From Mycobacterium gastri (GTDB lineage Bacteria > Actinomycetota > Actinomycetes > Mycobacteriales > Mycobacteriaceae), in NCBI RefSeq assembly GCF_002102175.1, contig NZ_LQOX01000150.1, positions 19,415 to 83,414 on the forward strand: a stretch of DNA of 64,000 bases. Reading direction: 5' to 3'. The position numbers were made by a program, and so were the translations under genes. The notes beneath the pieces are model-generated. The model made no database searches, was not told where the DNA came from, and saw nothing but the letters and a program-made list of their open reading frames with translations. Positions 50,960-61,240 of the stretch are shown piece after piece (position 1 is the stretch's first letter; each line of letters starts with the position of its first letter).

Positions 50960-51544
50960 TTACGGAAGGTTCGGTGGCAGGGTGATCGGCGACGGCAATC
51001 CCGGGATGGTGATCACCGACGGCAACGGCGGCAGACGTGGCAAGCGCCGCGTCGGGGCCTGTGTCGGCTGCTGAGCCGGAGGCTGGCCTTGCGGCGTGGT
51101 GGCCGGCGGAGCCTCTGCTGTCGTCGTGGACGGTGAAGCCGTCGTTGTGGTCGACTCCGCTGTCGTGGTGGTGGTCGTGGGGGCCGTCGTGGTGGTGGTG
51201 GTCGGGGTCGGGTTGGTGCCCTGCTGACCACCCATCAGCTGGGTGATGCCGTAGATGATCAGCGCGATCAGGATCAGGCATAGCAGCGCCCAGCCGGTCA
51301 GTGTCGCCGGCTTGCGGTACCACGGTTTGGGCTCTTCGTAGAGGTCGGATTGCTCGGGCGGTTCGGATTGGTCGGGCGGCGGGAATTGCTCAGACGGCGG
51401 CCCGTGCTGGGCCGGCGGGGGAGGGGCTTGCTGGTACGGCAGGTTTGGCGGAGGCCGGCCGGCCGGCGGGTATCCGCCCGCTCCGAAGCGGCCATACTGG
51501 GTCGGCTGGTTGTGGAAGTCTTCGGGTGGTCCGTAGCGTGCCAC
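50960..51544 (-). CDS. MARY-type Thr/Pro-rich single-pass membrane protein (paralog)
   Basis: A 194-residue paralog of the previous gene: MARYGPPEDF, a Pro/Gln-rich cytoplasmic segment, span at 82-104 (LTGWALLCLILIALIIYGITQLM), then a Thr-rich tail and a terminus SVITIPGLPSPITLPPNLP. The two genes are tandem and 70 bp apart. Their shared VIVYGI/LIIYGI membrane segment and IxLPP end are the clearest evidence of duplication. Function unknown. Confidence 0.72.
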   Translation of the reverse strand: MARYGPPEDFHNQPTQYGRFGAGGYPPAGRPPPNLPYQQAPPPPAQHGPPSEQFPPPDQSEPPEQSDLYEEPKPWYRKPATLTGWALLCLILIALIIYGITQLMGGQQGTNPTPTTTTTTAPTTTTTTAESTTTTASPSTTTAEAPPATTPQGQPPAQQPTQAPTRRLPRLPPLPSVITIPGLPSPITLPPNLP

Positions 51545-51580
51545 AGAACCGATGGTACTAACGCAGTGGCGCTTCCCAGC

Positions 51581-52132
51581 TCAGAAGGTGCTGACCCGGT
51601 CGACGCTGACGAACATCCCATGCCCGGTGCCGTTGTTCTGGAAGCGGGTGCCCTCGGCGGTGGAGGTGATGGTCCAGCCCTGCGCCTCGTAGGTCTTGTA
51701 GTCGATGCTTACGGTCGGAATGGCGCCGAGATTGCCGAGGACCCACTGGACGGTGCCGGCGGCGGTGATATGCACGCCGTTGGCGTGCTCGCCGTCTTTG
51801 ATCGGGGAATTGGTGAACGGCGCTTCGCAGCCGACGCTGTCTTTGCTGATCTGACAGCGGGTCTGGCCGGATTTGGTCTCGATGAAGACGTAACCGTTCT
51901 GGTCGGGCGGTAACGGGATGGCACCGGCCGGCGTAGTCGGGCTGGCCGGCGTTGTCGGCGGCAGCGGCGCCGTGCCGCTCGGTGATGAGGTACTGGGCCG
52001 GGACGTCGGGAACGACGGCTCGATTGGCCCAGCGCCCGGTCGGGCGATCGGCCTGCCGTCAATGGTGGAATCGCATCCGGCACCGAGCGCACCCGCCGCC
52101 AGCAGGGCCGCCCCTATCTGCAATAACCGCAC
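51581..52132 (-). CDS. lpqJ: Lipoprotein LpqJ
   Basis: A 183-residue lipoprotein. The lipobox is L-G-A-G-C within the first ~20 residues (LLAAGALGAGC), so Cys20 is the predicted lipidation site. A Pro/Ser/Thr-rich linker (SRPSTSSPSGTAPLPPTTPASPTTPA) joins it to a C-terminal folded domain with paired Cys (RCQISKDSVGCEAPF), which resembles other mycobacterial lipoproteins. It fits Rv0344c by place. No function is known. Confidence 0.87.
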   Translation of the reverse strand: MRLLQIGAALLAAGALGAGCDSTIDGRPIARPGAGPIEPSFPTSRPSTSSPSGTAPLPPTTPASPTTPAGAIPLPPDQNGYVFIETKSGQTRCQISKDSVGCEAPFTNSPIKDGEHANGVHITAAGTVQWVLGNLGAIPTVSIDYKTYEAQGWTITSTAEGTRFQNNGTGHGMFVSVDRVSTF

Positions 52133-52191
52133 GCGCTACTCCCGAGATTCTCCAAAGACCAAAACTCAGATTACGCAGCAGGTGACGCAAG

Positions 52192-52695
52192 TTAGCGCAG
52201 TGACGCGCCTTCGGCTTCGGTGTGGCCCATTACCTCTGCGGCCCGGCGCGCGGCCGCGACGATGCCCTGGTAGCCGGTGCATCGGCAGAAGTTCCCGGAC
52301 AGGGCTTGGCGTATCTGGTCGTCGGTGGGCTGGGGATTGTCGTTCAGCAGCGCGGTAATCGACATGACGAAGCCGGGCGTGCAAAAGCCGCATTGCAGTC
52401 CATGGCACTCCCGCAGCGCCGACTGCACCGGTGAAAGCTCGCCGCCCGGGGATGCGACACCCTCCACCGTCGTCACCTCCATACCGTCGGCCTGGACCGC
52501 GAACAGCAGGCACGAGCGGACGGCAGTGCCGTCCAGCAACACCGTGCACGCGCCGCACGCACCATGTTCGCACCCCAAATGAGTGCCCGTAAGCCCGCAC
52601 TTGTCACGCAGGAAGTCCGCCAACGTCATCCGCGGTTCAACGTTGGCGGCGACGGAATTTCCGTTGACCGAGAACTGGACTGATCGCTCATGCAT
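52192..52695 (-). CDS. Molybdenum hydroxylase small [2Fe-2S] subunit (CoxS/CutS-like)
   Basis: A 167-residue iron-sulfur subunit. The plant-type cluster is C42/C47/C50/C62 (GCEHGACGAC and RSC) and the second, alpha-helical cluster is C102/C105 with C137/C139 (QCGFCTPGF and FCRCTGYQ). Both patterns are complete. It passes electrons from the molybdenum centre to the FAD subunit. Its ATG at 52695 overlaps the end of the medium subunit gene by 8 bp. Named by family, since the large subunit shows this is not a standard CO dehydrogenase. Confidence 0.9.
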   Translation of the reverse strand: MHERSVQFSVNGNSVAANVEPRMTLADFLRDKCGLTGTHLGCEHGACGACTVLLDGTAVRSCLLFAVQADGMEVTTVEGVASPGGELSPVQSALRECHGLQCGFCTPGFVMSITALLNDNPQPTDDQIRQALSGNFCRCTGYQGIVAAARRAAEVMGHTEAEGASLR

Positions 52696-53575
52696 AACTG
52701 GCCCCGGCGCTGGCTTGCTGGGCTGCTTGGGTCCAGGCGCGGGCCGTCATGGCGGCACCCACTCGGCTGCGGTACGACGCCGGCCCTTGCAGGTCCGACG
52801 GAATGTCGTCGAGTTCCGACATGGCCGCCCGGCCTATCTCCTCGGGTATCACCTCGCGCAGCGGCATGCCGGTGACCGCGGTTTCGGCCGCCGTCGCACG
52901 CTTGGGCGTGGCGCCCAGGCCCAGCAACCCGATCGCGCAACGCGACACCCGGTCATAGTCATCGAGCCGGACCCCGACGACTGCTCCGGCTATCGCGAAA
53001 TCGCCGTGCCGGCGCGCAAATTCGCGTACCGCAAAGCCGGATCGGCCATTCCACACCGGAAACCGGACGCCGGTGAGCACCTCGTCGGGCTCCATGGTGG
53101 TTTCCCACAGGCCGGCGAAGAAGTCCGCGGCAGCCATCTCGCGTCGCCCTCGCGACGAAAGCACCTCCATCACCGCGTCCAGGGCCAGCGCCACCGCCGG
53201 GTATTCACCGGCGGCATCGGCATGCGCGATCGATCCGCCCAGGGTGCCGCGGTTGCGGATCTGGAAGTGCCCGACGAACGGCGTCGCCAAGCTCAGCAAC
53301 GGAACCGCTTGGCGCACTTGCTTATCGGCGCCAACTACGGCCTCGGTGGTGCCCGCTCCGATCCACAGTTGGTCACCGCGGGCTTCGATGCCGCGCAGCT
53401 GGGGCAACCGGGATATGTCGATGAGGTGATCGAAGTAGGCCAGCCGCATCGACAACATCGGCACCAGACTTTGGCCTCCGGCAAGGATTTTCGCGTTCTC
53501 GCCGAGTTCGGCCAGCAGACCCACGGCCGCTTCGACGGTATCGGGTCGGTGGTAGTCGAAAGCCGCCGGCTTCAC
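52688..53575 (-). CDS. Molybdenum hydroxylase FAD-binding medium subunit (CoxM/CutM-like)
   Basis: A 295-residue FAD-binding protein of the CO dehydrogenase/xanthine dehydrogenase family. The flavin motif AGGQSLVPMLSMR lies near residues 32-44, and a second contact TIRNRGTLGGSIAHADAAGE-type sequence (IRNRGTLGGSIAHAD) near 106. Its ATG at 53575 overlaps the large subunit stop (ATGA, 4 bp), so the three subunits are translationally coupled in the order large, medium, small. Confidence 0.9.
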   Translation of the reverse strand: MKPAAFDYHRPDTVEAAVGLLAELGENAKILAGGQSLVPMLSMRLAYFDHLIDISRLPQLRGIEARGDQLWIGAGTTEAVVGADKQVRQAVPLLSLATPFVGHFQIRNRGTLGGSIAHADAAGEYPAVALALDAVMEVLSSRGRREMAAADFFAGLWETTMEPDEVLTGVRFPVWNGRSGFAVREFARRHGDFAIAGAVVGVRLDDYDRVSRCAIGLLGLGATPKRATAAETAVTGMPLREVIPEEIGRAAMSELDDIPSDLQGPASYRSRVGAAMTARAWTQAAQQASAGASYA

Positions 53576-55911
53576 CGCGACGCCTCTTCCAGTAGCGAGA
53601 CGATCGAGGCCGGACTGGCCGGCAGCCGGGTTATGGTCACGCCCAGCGGCGCCAGGGCGTCGTTGATCGCGTTGATCACTGCGGGCACCGAGCCTATTGC
53701 GCCGCCTTCGCCGACGCCCTTGTATCCGCCCGGGCCCGGGCCCGGGATCTCGACGTGGCCGTATTCGATCAGCGGCACCTCGGTGGCGGTCGGCAGTAGA
53801 TAGTCGACGAATGTTGTGGCCAGCGGGTTGCCGTCGTCGTCGTAGACGAGATTTTCCAGCAGCGCGCCGCCGATGCCCTGCACCGTTCCGCCGGCGATCT
53901 GTCCTTCCACGATCGCCGGGTTGATCATCGGCCCGACGTCTTCGCTGACGATGAAGCGCAGCAGCGTGACTTTGCCGGTCTCGGTGTCGACTTCGCAGGT
54001 GCAGGCGTGGGTCGCGTTGGCCCAGTGAATCGGGTTCGGCGAGTTGAACCGAGCGCTCACCTCCAAAATGGGCGATATTCCCGGCGGCAACTGCTGCGGT
54101 GAGTAGTGGGCCAGGTAGGCCAGCTCGCCGAAGGACACCTGGGTTGCCGGGTCGCCGCGTACGGCGGCGCGCGAATGGGCCAGTTCCACTTCGGATTCTG
54201 CCACCTTCAGGCGATATGCGGCCAGCTTGACGATCTTTTCGCGCAGGATGGTCCCCGCCTCGGTGACGGCCCCGGCGGTCATCGGTCCGCTACGGCTGCC
54301 CTGCGTCCCGGCCCCGTACGGCGTGGTCGCGGTGTCGCCCTGGATGGTGCCCACGTCGTCGAAATCTGCCCCCAGCACGTCGGCGGTCAGCTGAATGACG
54401 GTGGTTTCCAGGCTGTTTCCGCTCGACCCGCCGTTGACGTAGACGGTGATCTTGCCCGTCGGCTCCATCCGGATGGTGGCGCCTTCGGTGGCCAGGTGGC
54501 CGGTCGCCGCGCCGGTCGGCTCGATGTAGGCCGAGAAGCCGAGGCCCAGGTAGCGCCCGTGTGCCAGAGCTTCGGCCTGTTCTTTGCGGAAACCCTCGTG
54601 GTCAACGATTTTCACGGCCTGTTCGAACGTCTCGATCGGAGCGACGTGGTCGTAGGGCATGCCGTTGGGGTTGAAGTAGGGCATCTCGTCACGGCGCAAC
54701 AGATTTCGCCGGCGCAGCTCGACGGGATCGATGTTCATCTTGCGCGCGGCGATGTCGAGAAGTACTTCGCGAGCGAGGCTTTCGAACTGCCATGGACCGC
54801 GGTAGGCCACCAACCCGGTGGTGTTGGAGAAGACCGTCTGGTAGTTGAAGCTGGCCTTGGGCACCCGATACGGGCCCGGGAAGAACATGCCGATGGCGGC
54901 CGTGGTCAACACCGGGTAAGGCGTCGGATAAGCCCCGATGTCCTGGACGAAGTCGATGTCCGCGGCCGCGAGGTTGCCCTCGTCGTCGAACGCCATCCTG
55001 GCCATGCCGTCGACGTGACGCGCCTGCCCGGCCGACATCAGGTTTTCGCGGCGGTCCTCGATCCACTTCAGCGCCGCGGGCACCTTCCGGGCGGCCAGCA
55101 TGACGCACATGTCTTCGCGCATCGGGACGACCTTCTGGCCGAAGCCGCCGCCGGTGTCCCGCGCGATAACCCGAACCCGTTGTGCCGCAATGCCTAACAG
55201 CCGGGCGCAGAAAGCGCGCAGCTCGTGCGGAGTCTGGGTCGACGCCCAGACGGTCAGTTCTCCCGAAGCGGCCACCCACTCGACCACCAGGCCGCGAGTC
55301 TCGATCGGCACCGGCAGATAGATCTGCTGATAGAGGTGCTCTTCCACGACATAAGGCGATGTGGCGAAGACGTTTTCGTCCGGCGGCGCCCCGCCCATCC
55401 CGCCGGCGACATTGTTCGGGTAGCTGTCGTGTACCCGCACATCCGCGGACTGCGCCCGCCTGAAGTCGACGATTGCCGGCAATGGCTCGTAGTCGACGTC
55501 GACCAGTTCGAGCGCATCCTCTGCGAGGTAGCGGTTCTCGGCGACGACCAAGGCAACCGGGTCGCCGACAAACTTCGCTTCGCTTTCGGCCAGCGGGGGC
55601 CGCGGCGTGTCCGGGACGTCCTTACCCGCGACTGCGTGCCAGGCCTCCCGGACATCCGGATTGAGGTCGGTGGCGGTGAACACTGCATGGACGCCGGGCA
55701 GTGCCAGCGCCGCCGAGGCGTCGATGCTGTTGATCCGGGCCCGCGCGAACGGGCTGCGCAGGAAGCAGGCGTGCAGCATGCCGGGCCGCGAGATGTCGTC
55801 GACAAAGCTGCCGTGGCCGGTCAGCAGACGGCCGTCTTCGACGCGCTGCACGCGAGTGCCGGCGTAGCGGGGCGCCGGGGCAGCGCTGGTCGGTTGCAAG
55901 TCCTGAGTCAT
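53572..55911 (-). CDS. Molybdenum hydroxylase large subunit (xanthine/aldehyde/CO dehydrogenase family)
   Basis: A 779-residue molybdopterin subunit. The active-site loop is A369-Y-R-G-P-W-Q375, unlike the AYxCSFR loop of form I CO dehydrogenase and the AYRGAGR loop of form II. The molybdenum-cofactor G-G-G-F-G-Q-K at ~254-260 and the catalytic Glu in KGVGEGGAIGS near the C-terminus are intact. It probably hydroxylates a carbon in an aldehyde, purine or heteroaromatic compound. The operon is divergent from a MocA-like gene that would supply the cytidylylated cofactor. Confidence 0.88.
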   Translation of the reverse strand: MTQDLQPTSAAPAPRYAGTRVQRVEDGRLLTGHGSFVDDISRPGMLHACFLRSPFARARINSIDASAALALPGVHAVFTATDLNPDVREAWHAVAGKDVPDTPRPPLAESEAKFVGDPVALVVAENRYLAEDALELVDVDYEPLPAIVDFRRAQSADVRVHDSYPNNVAGGMGGAPPDENVFATSPYVVEEHLYQQIYLPVPIETRGLVVEWVAASGELTVWASTQTPHELRAFCARLLGIAAQRVRVIARDTGGGFGQKVVPMREDMCVMLAARKVPAALKWIEDRRENLMSAGQARHVDGMARMAFDDEGNLAAADIDFVQDIGAYPTPYPVLTTAAIGMFFPGPYRVPKASFNYQTVFSNTTGLVAYRGPWQFESLAREVLLDIAARKMNIDPVELRRRNLLRRDEMPYFNPNGMPYDHVAPIETFEQAVKIVDHEGFRKEQAEALAHGRYLGLGFSAYIEPTGAATGHLATEGATIRMEPTGKITVYVNGGSSGNSLETTVIQLTADVLGADFDDVGTIQGDTATTPYGAGTQGSRSGPMTAGAVTEAGTILREKIVKLAAYRLKVAESEVELAHSRAAVRGDPATQVSFGELAYLAHYSPQQLPPGISPILEVSARFNSPNPIHWANATHACTCEVDTETGKVTLLRFIVSEDVGPMINPAIVEGQIAGGTVQGIGGALLENLVYDDDGNPLATTFVDYLLPTATEVPLIEYGHVEIPGPGPGGYKGVGEGGAIGSVPAVINAINDALAPLGVTITRLPASPASIVSLLEEASR

Positions 55912-55957
55912 GGCGCTCCATCTGGTTGTCGCCTTTTGAGAAGGCCAATGTCATCAT

Positions 55958-56515
55958 ATGAGAGTGGCATTATCGGAGTCGATAGTCGTCGGACTCCTCT
56001 TGGCCGCAGGTGCCGGGCGGCGGTACGGACGTCCGAAGGTCCTCGTGGACGGTTGGCTCGAGGCCGCGCTGGCTGCGCTGACCGGCGGTGGTTGCACCGG
56101 CGTCGTCGTGGTTCTGGGCGCTGCCCAGGTAGCGGTCCCGCCCGGTGTCACCGCGATTACCGCTGCGGATTGGCAACAGGGGCTGAGCGCGTCGGTGCAC
56201 GCCGGCCTTGACCAGGCCAATCGTATGCACGGGGACTACGCAGTCTTACACGTCATCGATACACCCGATGTCGACGCCTCGGTGGTGGCGCGAGTGGTCA
56301 ACCGCGCGGTGGCGTCCCGCAGTGGTCTGGCGCGGGCCTACTTCGGGGAACGGCCCGGACATCCGGTGGTTATCGCCCGCAGGCATTGGCCGGCAGTGCT
56401 GGCCGCGATCTCGGGGGACCAGGGGGCGGCCGCATATCTGCGGGGGGCGCCCGGGGTAGAGGTCGTCGACTGTGGCGACCTCGCCAGCGGCGTCGATATC
56501 GACGAACCGCTGTGA
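55958..56515 (+). CDS. MobA/MocA-like molybdenum cofactor nucleotidyltransferase
   Basis: A 185-residue nucleotidyltransferase. The signature LLLAAGAGRRYGRPK near residues 13-27 is the (L)AAGxGxRxGxxK loop of MobA/MocA, and the ADWQQGLSASVHAGL helix and VIDTPDVDASVV also fit. MocA adds CMP to molybdopterin for enzymes of the xanthine dehydrogenase family, which is the type encoded by the divergent operon 46 bp away. Shorter than usual (~200), but complete. It converges with ansP2, stops 4 bp apart. Confidence 0.84.
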   Translation: MRVALSESIVVGLLLAAGAGRRYGRPKVLVDGWLEAALAALTGGGCTGVVVVLGAAQVAVPPGVTAITAADWQQGLSASVHAGLDQANRMHGDYAVLHVIDTPDVDASVVARVVNRAVASRSGLARAYFGERPGHPVVIARRHWPAVLAAISGDQGAAAYLRGAPGVEVVDCGDLASGVDIDEPL

Positions 56516-56519
56516 TGCG

Positions 56520-57950
56520 CTATTGGGTGGGCTGGGTCGCTTCTGCGGTGTGCTGGGCGGTGGTCAGCACGCGGTGGCGGACCAGATACCAGCCGCCGAT
56601 GAGGGCGGGGATACCCAGCAGCATCGCGGCGAGCATCCAGCGACCGTATGTCTGGTTGAACAGCATCAGGATCAGGACGGCCACCAGGAACACCAGCGTG
56701 AGCCAGCCGCTGTAGGGGGATAGCGGCATCCGGAAATGCGGCCGCTGCAACGTCCCGGCGGTCGTCAACCGGTGAAATCGCAATTGGCACACCACGATGG
56801 TCGCCCAGGCCACGATGACTCCGGTTGCGGCGATATGCAGCACGATCTCAAAGGCCTGGCTCGGTTTGACGGCGTTGAGGACGATGCCGAACAGGCCGAT
56901 TCCGGCGGTGAGAAGGATTCCGCCATACGGCACACCGTTCTTCGACATCGGTGCGGTGAATTTCGGCCCGCTGCCATTGATGGCCATCGATCGCAGGATC
57001 CGACCCGTGGAATACAGCCCGGCGTTCAGGCTCGAGAGTGCGGCGGTGAGCACCACGAGGTTCATCAGGCTGCCGCCGCCGGCAAAACCAATCTTGGAAA
57101 AGAAGGTGACGAACGGGCTCACGTGTTCCCGGTAGGCGGTGTAGGGCAGCAGTAGCGCCAGCAGCGTAGTCGAGCCGATGTAGAACACCGCGATGCGGAA
57201 CACCACCGAATTGATCGCTCGTGGCATGACCTTTTCCGGTTCGGCCGCTTCCCCGGCCGCGATGCCGACCAGTTCGACGGCGGCGTAGGCGAACACTACC
57301 CCGGACGTGACAAGCACCAGCGGCAGCAGGCCGGCCGGCAGCAGTCCGCCATGGCTGTTCCACAGCGATACCCCCGTCTGCTGACCGTCAACCTTGAAAC
57401 GTCCGGCCAGGAAAACCGTGCCGATGACAAGGAACACCACCAGCGCCAGCACCTTGACCAAAGCGGCCCAAAATTCCAATTCCCCGAACAGCCGCACCGA
57501 GATCAGATTCATCGACAACACCAGCAGCAGCGCGCTCAACGCGAGCGCCCATTGCGGAATCACGTGAAACGCCGTCCAGTAATGGAAGTAATGTGCGATC
57601 GCCGTGGTGTCGACGATCCCGGTCATGGCCCAGTTCAGGAAGTACATCCAGCCCGCGACGAAAGCTACTTTCTCGCCGAAGAATTCGCGGGCATAGGACA
57701 CGAACGAACCTGACGACGGGCGGTGCAGCACCAGTTCGCCCAGCGCGCGCAGGATTAGGAAGACGAAGATGCCACAGACCCCGTAGACCAGGAACAACCC
57801 TGGTCCCGCCGACGCGAGCCGGCCACCGGCGCCGAGGAAAAGTCCGGTCCCGATGGCGCCGCCGAGCGCGATCATCTGCAGCTGCCGATTGTTGAGGGTT
57901 TTGTGGTAACCGGAGTCTTCGCGGGTAAGCATGCTAGGAGGCGGTGCCAT
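56520..57950 (-). CDS. ansP2: Amino acid permease AnsP2 (APC family)
   Basis: A 476-residue APC-superfamily transporter with about 12 transmembrane spans. The conserved first helix motif is QLQMIALGGAIGTGLFLGAGG, followed by ALGELVLHRPSSGSFVSYA. It matches L-asparagine/aspartate permeases of M. tuberculosis (AnsP2, Rv0346c), which take up amino acids as nitrogen source. AAGGAAT lies just upstream of the ATG at 57950. A longer form starting at 57983 is possible. Confidence 0.9.
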   Translation of the reverse strand: MAPPPSMLTREDSGYHKTLNNRQLQMIALGGAIGTGLFLGAGGRLASAGPGLFLVYGVCGIFVFLILRALGELVLHRPSSGSFVSYAREFFGEKVAFVAGWMYFLNWAMTGIVDTTAIAHYFHYWTAFHVIPQWALALSALLLVLSMNLISVRLFGELEFWAALVKVLALVVFLVIGTVFLAGRFKVDGQQTGVSLWNSHGGLLPAGLLPLVLVTSGVVFAYAAVELVGIAAGEAAEPEKVMPRAINSVVFRIAVFYIGSTTLLALLLPYTAYREHVSPFVTFFSKIGFAGGGSLMNLVVLTAALSSLNAGLYSTGRILRSMAINGSGPKFTAPMSKNGVPYGGILLTAGIGLFGIVLNAVKPSQAFEIVLHIAATGVIVAWATIVVCQLRFHRLTTAGTLQRPHFRMPLSPYSGWLTLVFLVAVLILMLFNQTYGRWMLAAMLLGIPALIGGWYLVRHRVLTTAQHTAEATQPTQ

Positions 57951-58076
57951 CGAATTCCTTATCGCCGTAGCTTGCGGAAACACCGCGAGACTGGGTGCCA
58001 GGCTATCCCACTCCCGCCATATGACGCATCGTCAGGCGGGGCCGGCTGGGTGGGCGTCAGGTGTGGTGGCGACGTC

Positions 58077-58233
58077 GAGTGTGCGTCGCTGGCGGTGAGT
58101 GTGCGTCGCTGGCGGCGAGTGTGCGTTGCTGGCGGCGAGTGTGCGTTGCTGGCGGCGAGTGTGCGTCGCTGGCGGCGAGTGTGCGTCGCTGGCGGTGAGT
58201 GTGCGTCGCTGGCGCCGAGTGTGCCGTCAGGGC
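58077..58233 (+). repeat. Array of 20-bp repeats, first orientation
   Basis: Seven full and one partial copies of GAGTGTGCGTCGCTGGCGGY starting at 58077, spaced exactly 20 bp, with C/T changes at a few positions. Intergenic between ansP2 and dnaK. No spacers between the units, so it is not a CRISPR array. Confidence 0.85.
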
Positions 58234-58261
58234 GGCCGATCGCGGCGGTTCCCGCCCTACA

Positions 58262-58421
58262 TGCACGCTCGAAGCCCCCAGTGCACGCTCGAAGCCCCCA
58301 GTGCACGCTCGAAGCCCCCAGTGGACGCTCGACGCCGCCAGCGCACGCTCGAAGCCCTGAGTGCACGCTCGACGCCGCCAGCGCACGCTCGACGCCGCCA
58401 GCGCACGCTCGAATTGGCCAA
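58262..58421 (-). repeat. Array of 20-bp repeats, opposite orientation
   Basis: About eight units of a 20-bp sequence related to TGCACGCTCGACGCCGCCAG, starting at 58262. On the opposite strand they read CTGGCGGCGTCGAGCGTGCA, a variant of the first array's unit. The two arrays face each other around a perfect AGGGCGG / CCGCCCT inverted repeat (58229-58235 and 58252-58258). They form a long potential hairpin upstream of dnaK. Confidence 0.75.
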
Positions 58422-58529
58422 CTTCGCTGCATCGCGACAGTCGATGAACGAAGAGCGCCGCGCCAGCTAGAACCAAGACGCCCACCCCGGGAACAAGAGC
58501 GAGACCGGTACCGTTAGCATGATCGACAA

Positions 58530-58603
58530 GTTGAGTGGACCAAGCTCAACCCTGTTTGACAGCGAGTTCCGCTGGGAGCAGGCTTGAGCGGGGTTCACTC
58601 AGC
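58530..58603 (+). promoter_or_regulatory. Two HAIR operators for HspR upstream of dnaK
   Basis: HAIR consensus is CTTGAGT-N7-ACTCAAG. The first copy is GTTGAGT-N7-GCTCAAC at 58530-58550, the second CTTGAGC-N7-ACTCAGC at 58583-58603, 43 bp before the dnaK ATG. HspR, encoded in this operon, binds such sites and represses the operon at normal temperature. Confidence 0.82.
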
Positions 58604-58645
58604 ATAGTGCAGTACAGAACGTCTACATACTCAGGAGGAATCACC

Positions 58646-60516
<1,871 letters not shown>

Positions 60517-60520
<4 letters not shown>

Positions 60521-61182
60521 CCGAAAGCAACCCACACGAACAGGTGACGGTCACCGACAAGCGGCGCATCGATCCGGAAACGGGTGAAGTACGCCACGTC
60601 CCTCCCGGCGATACGTCGGGAGGGACGGTACCCGGAACCTCGGCGGTCGGCACCGACAAACTGGCGGAAAAAGTCGCCGAGTTGACGGCCGATCTGCAAC
60701 GGGTGCAAGCCGACTTCGCCAACTATCGCAAGCGTGCGCTGCGCGACCAGCAGGCTGCGGCGGACCGGGCCAAGGCCGCCGTTGTCAGCCAACTACTGCA
60801 TGCGGTGGACGACATCGAGCGGGCGCGCAAGCACGGAGACCTGGATTCCGGGCCGCTGAAGGCCGTCGCCGACAAGCTGATAAGCGCATTGACCGGCCTG
60901 GGGTTGAAGCCATTCGGCGCCGAGGGCGAGGATTTCGACCCGGTGCTGCACGAGGCGGTGCAGCACGAGGGCGGTGGCGGACAAGACGCCAAGCCGGTGA
61001 TCGGGACCGTTATGCGGCAGGGCTACCAGCTCGGTGAGCAGGTTCTGCGAAATGCCCTGGTCGCCGTCGTCGACACGGTTCCCGACGACACGGCCGAATC
61101 GGATGGGCCGCCCGCGGCCGACGACTCTGTCGAAACCGAGCAGCCCGACACGAGCGATAACGCCGACGTGCCCGGTGAATAA
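60517..61182 (+). CDS. grpE: GrpE nucleotide-exchange factor
   Basis: A 221-residue GrpE. The central coiled-coil and beta domain carry ADLQRVQADFANYRKRALRDQQAAADR and, further on, GEDFDPVLHEAVQHE and GTVMRQGYQLGEQVLRNALV, the GrpE signature. The N-terminus is long and acidic/Pro-rich, and the C-terminus is acidic. Start GTG 60517 overlaps the dnaK stop (GTGA), showing translational coupling. Confidence 0.97.
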
Positions 61183-61240
61183 GGCCGAGAATCACAGGCG
61201 AGATAAAACTACAGAGACGAAGGTGAGGAGGTGACGCAAC

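Noticed and set aside
53572..55911. Carbon monoxide dehydrogenase CoxL
   Set aside because: The active-site loop is AYRGPWQ, not the AYxCSFR or AYRGAGR loops of form I and II enzymes.
58077..58421. CRISPR array
   Set aside because: The repeats are contiguous without unique spacers, the unit is 20 bp, and no cas genes are nearby.
58556..58561. TTGACA as the -35 box of the dnaK promoter
   Set aside because: No matching -10 box lies 16-19 bp downstream, so I do not assign a promoter from it.
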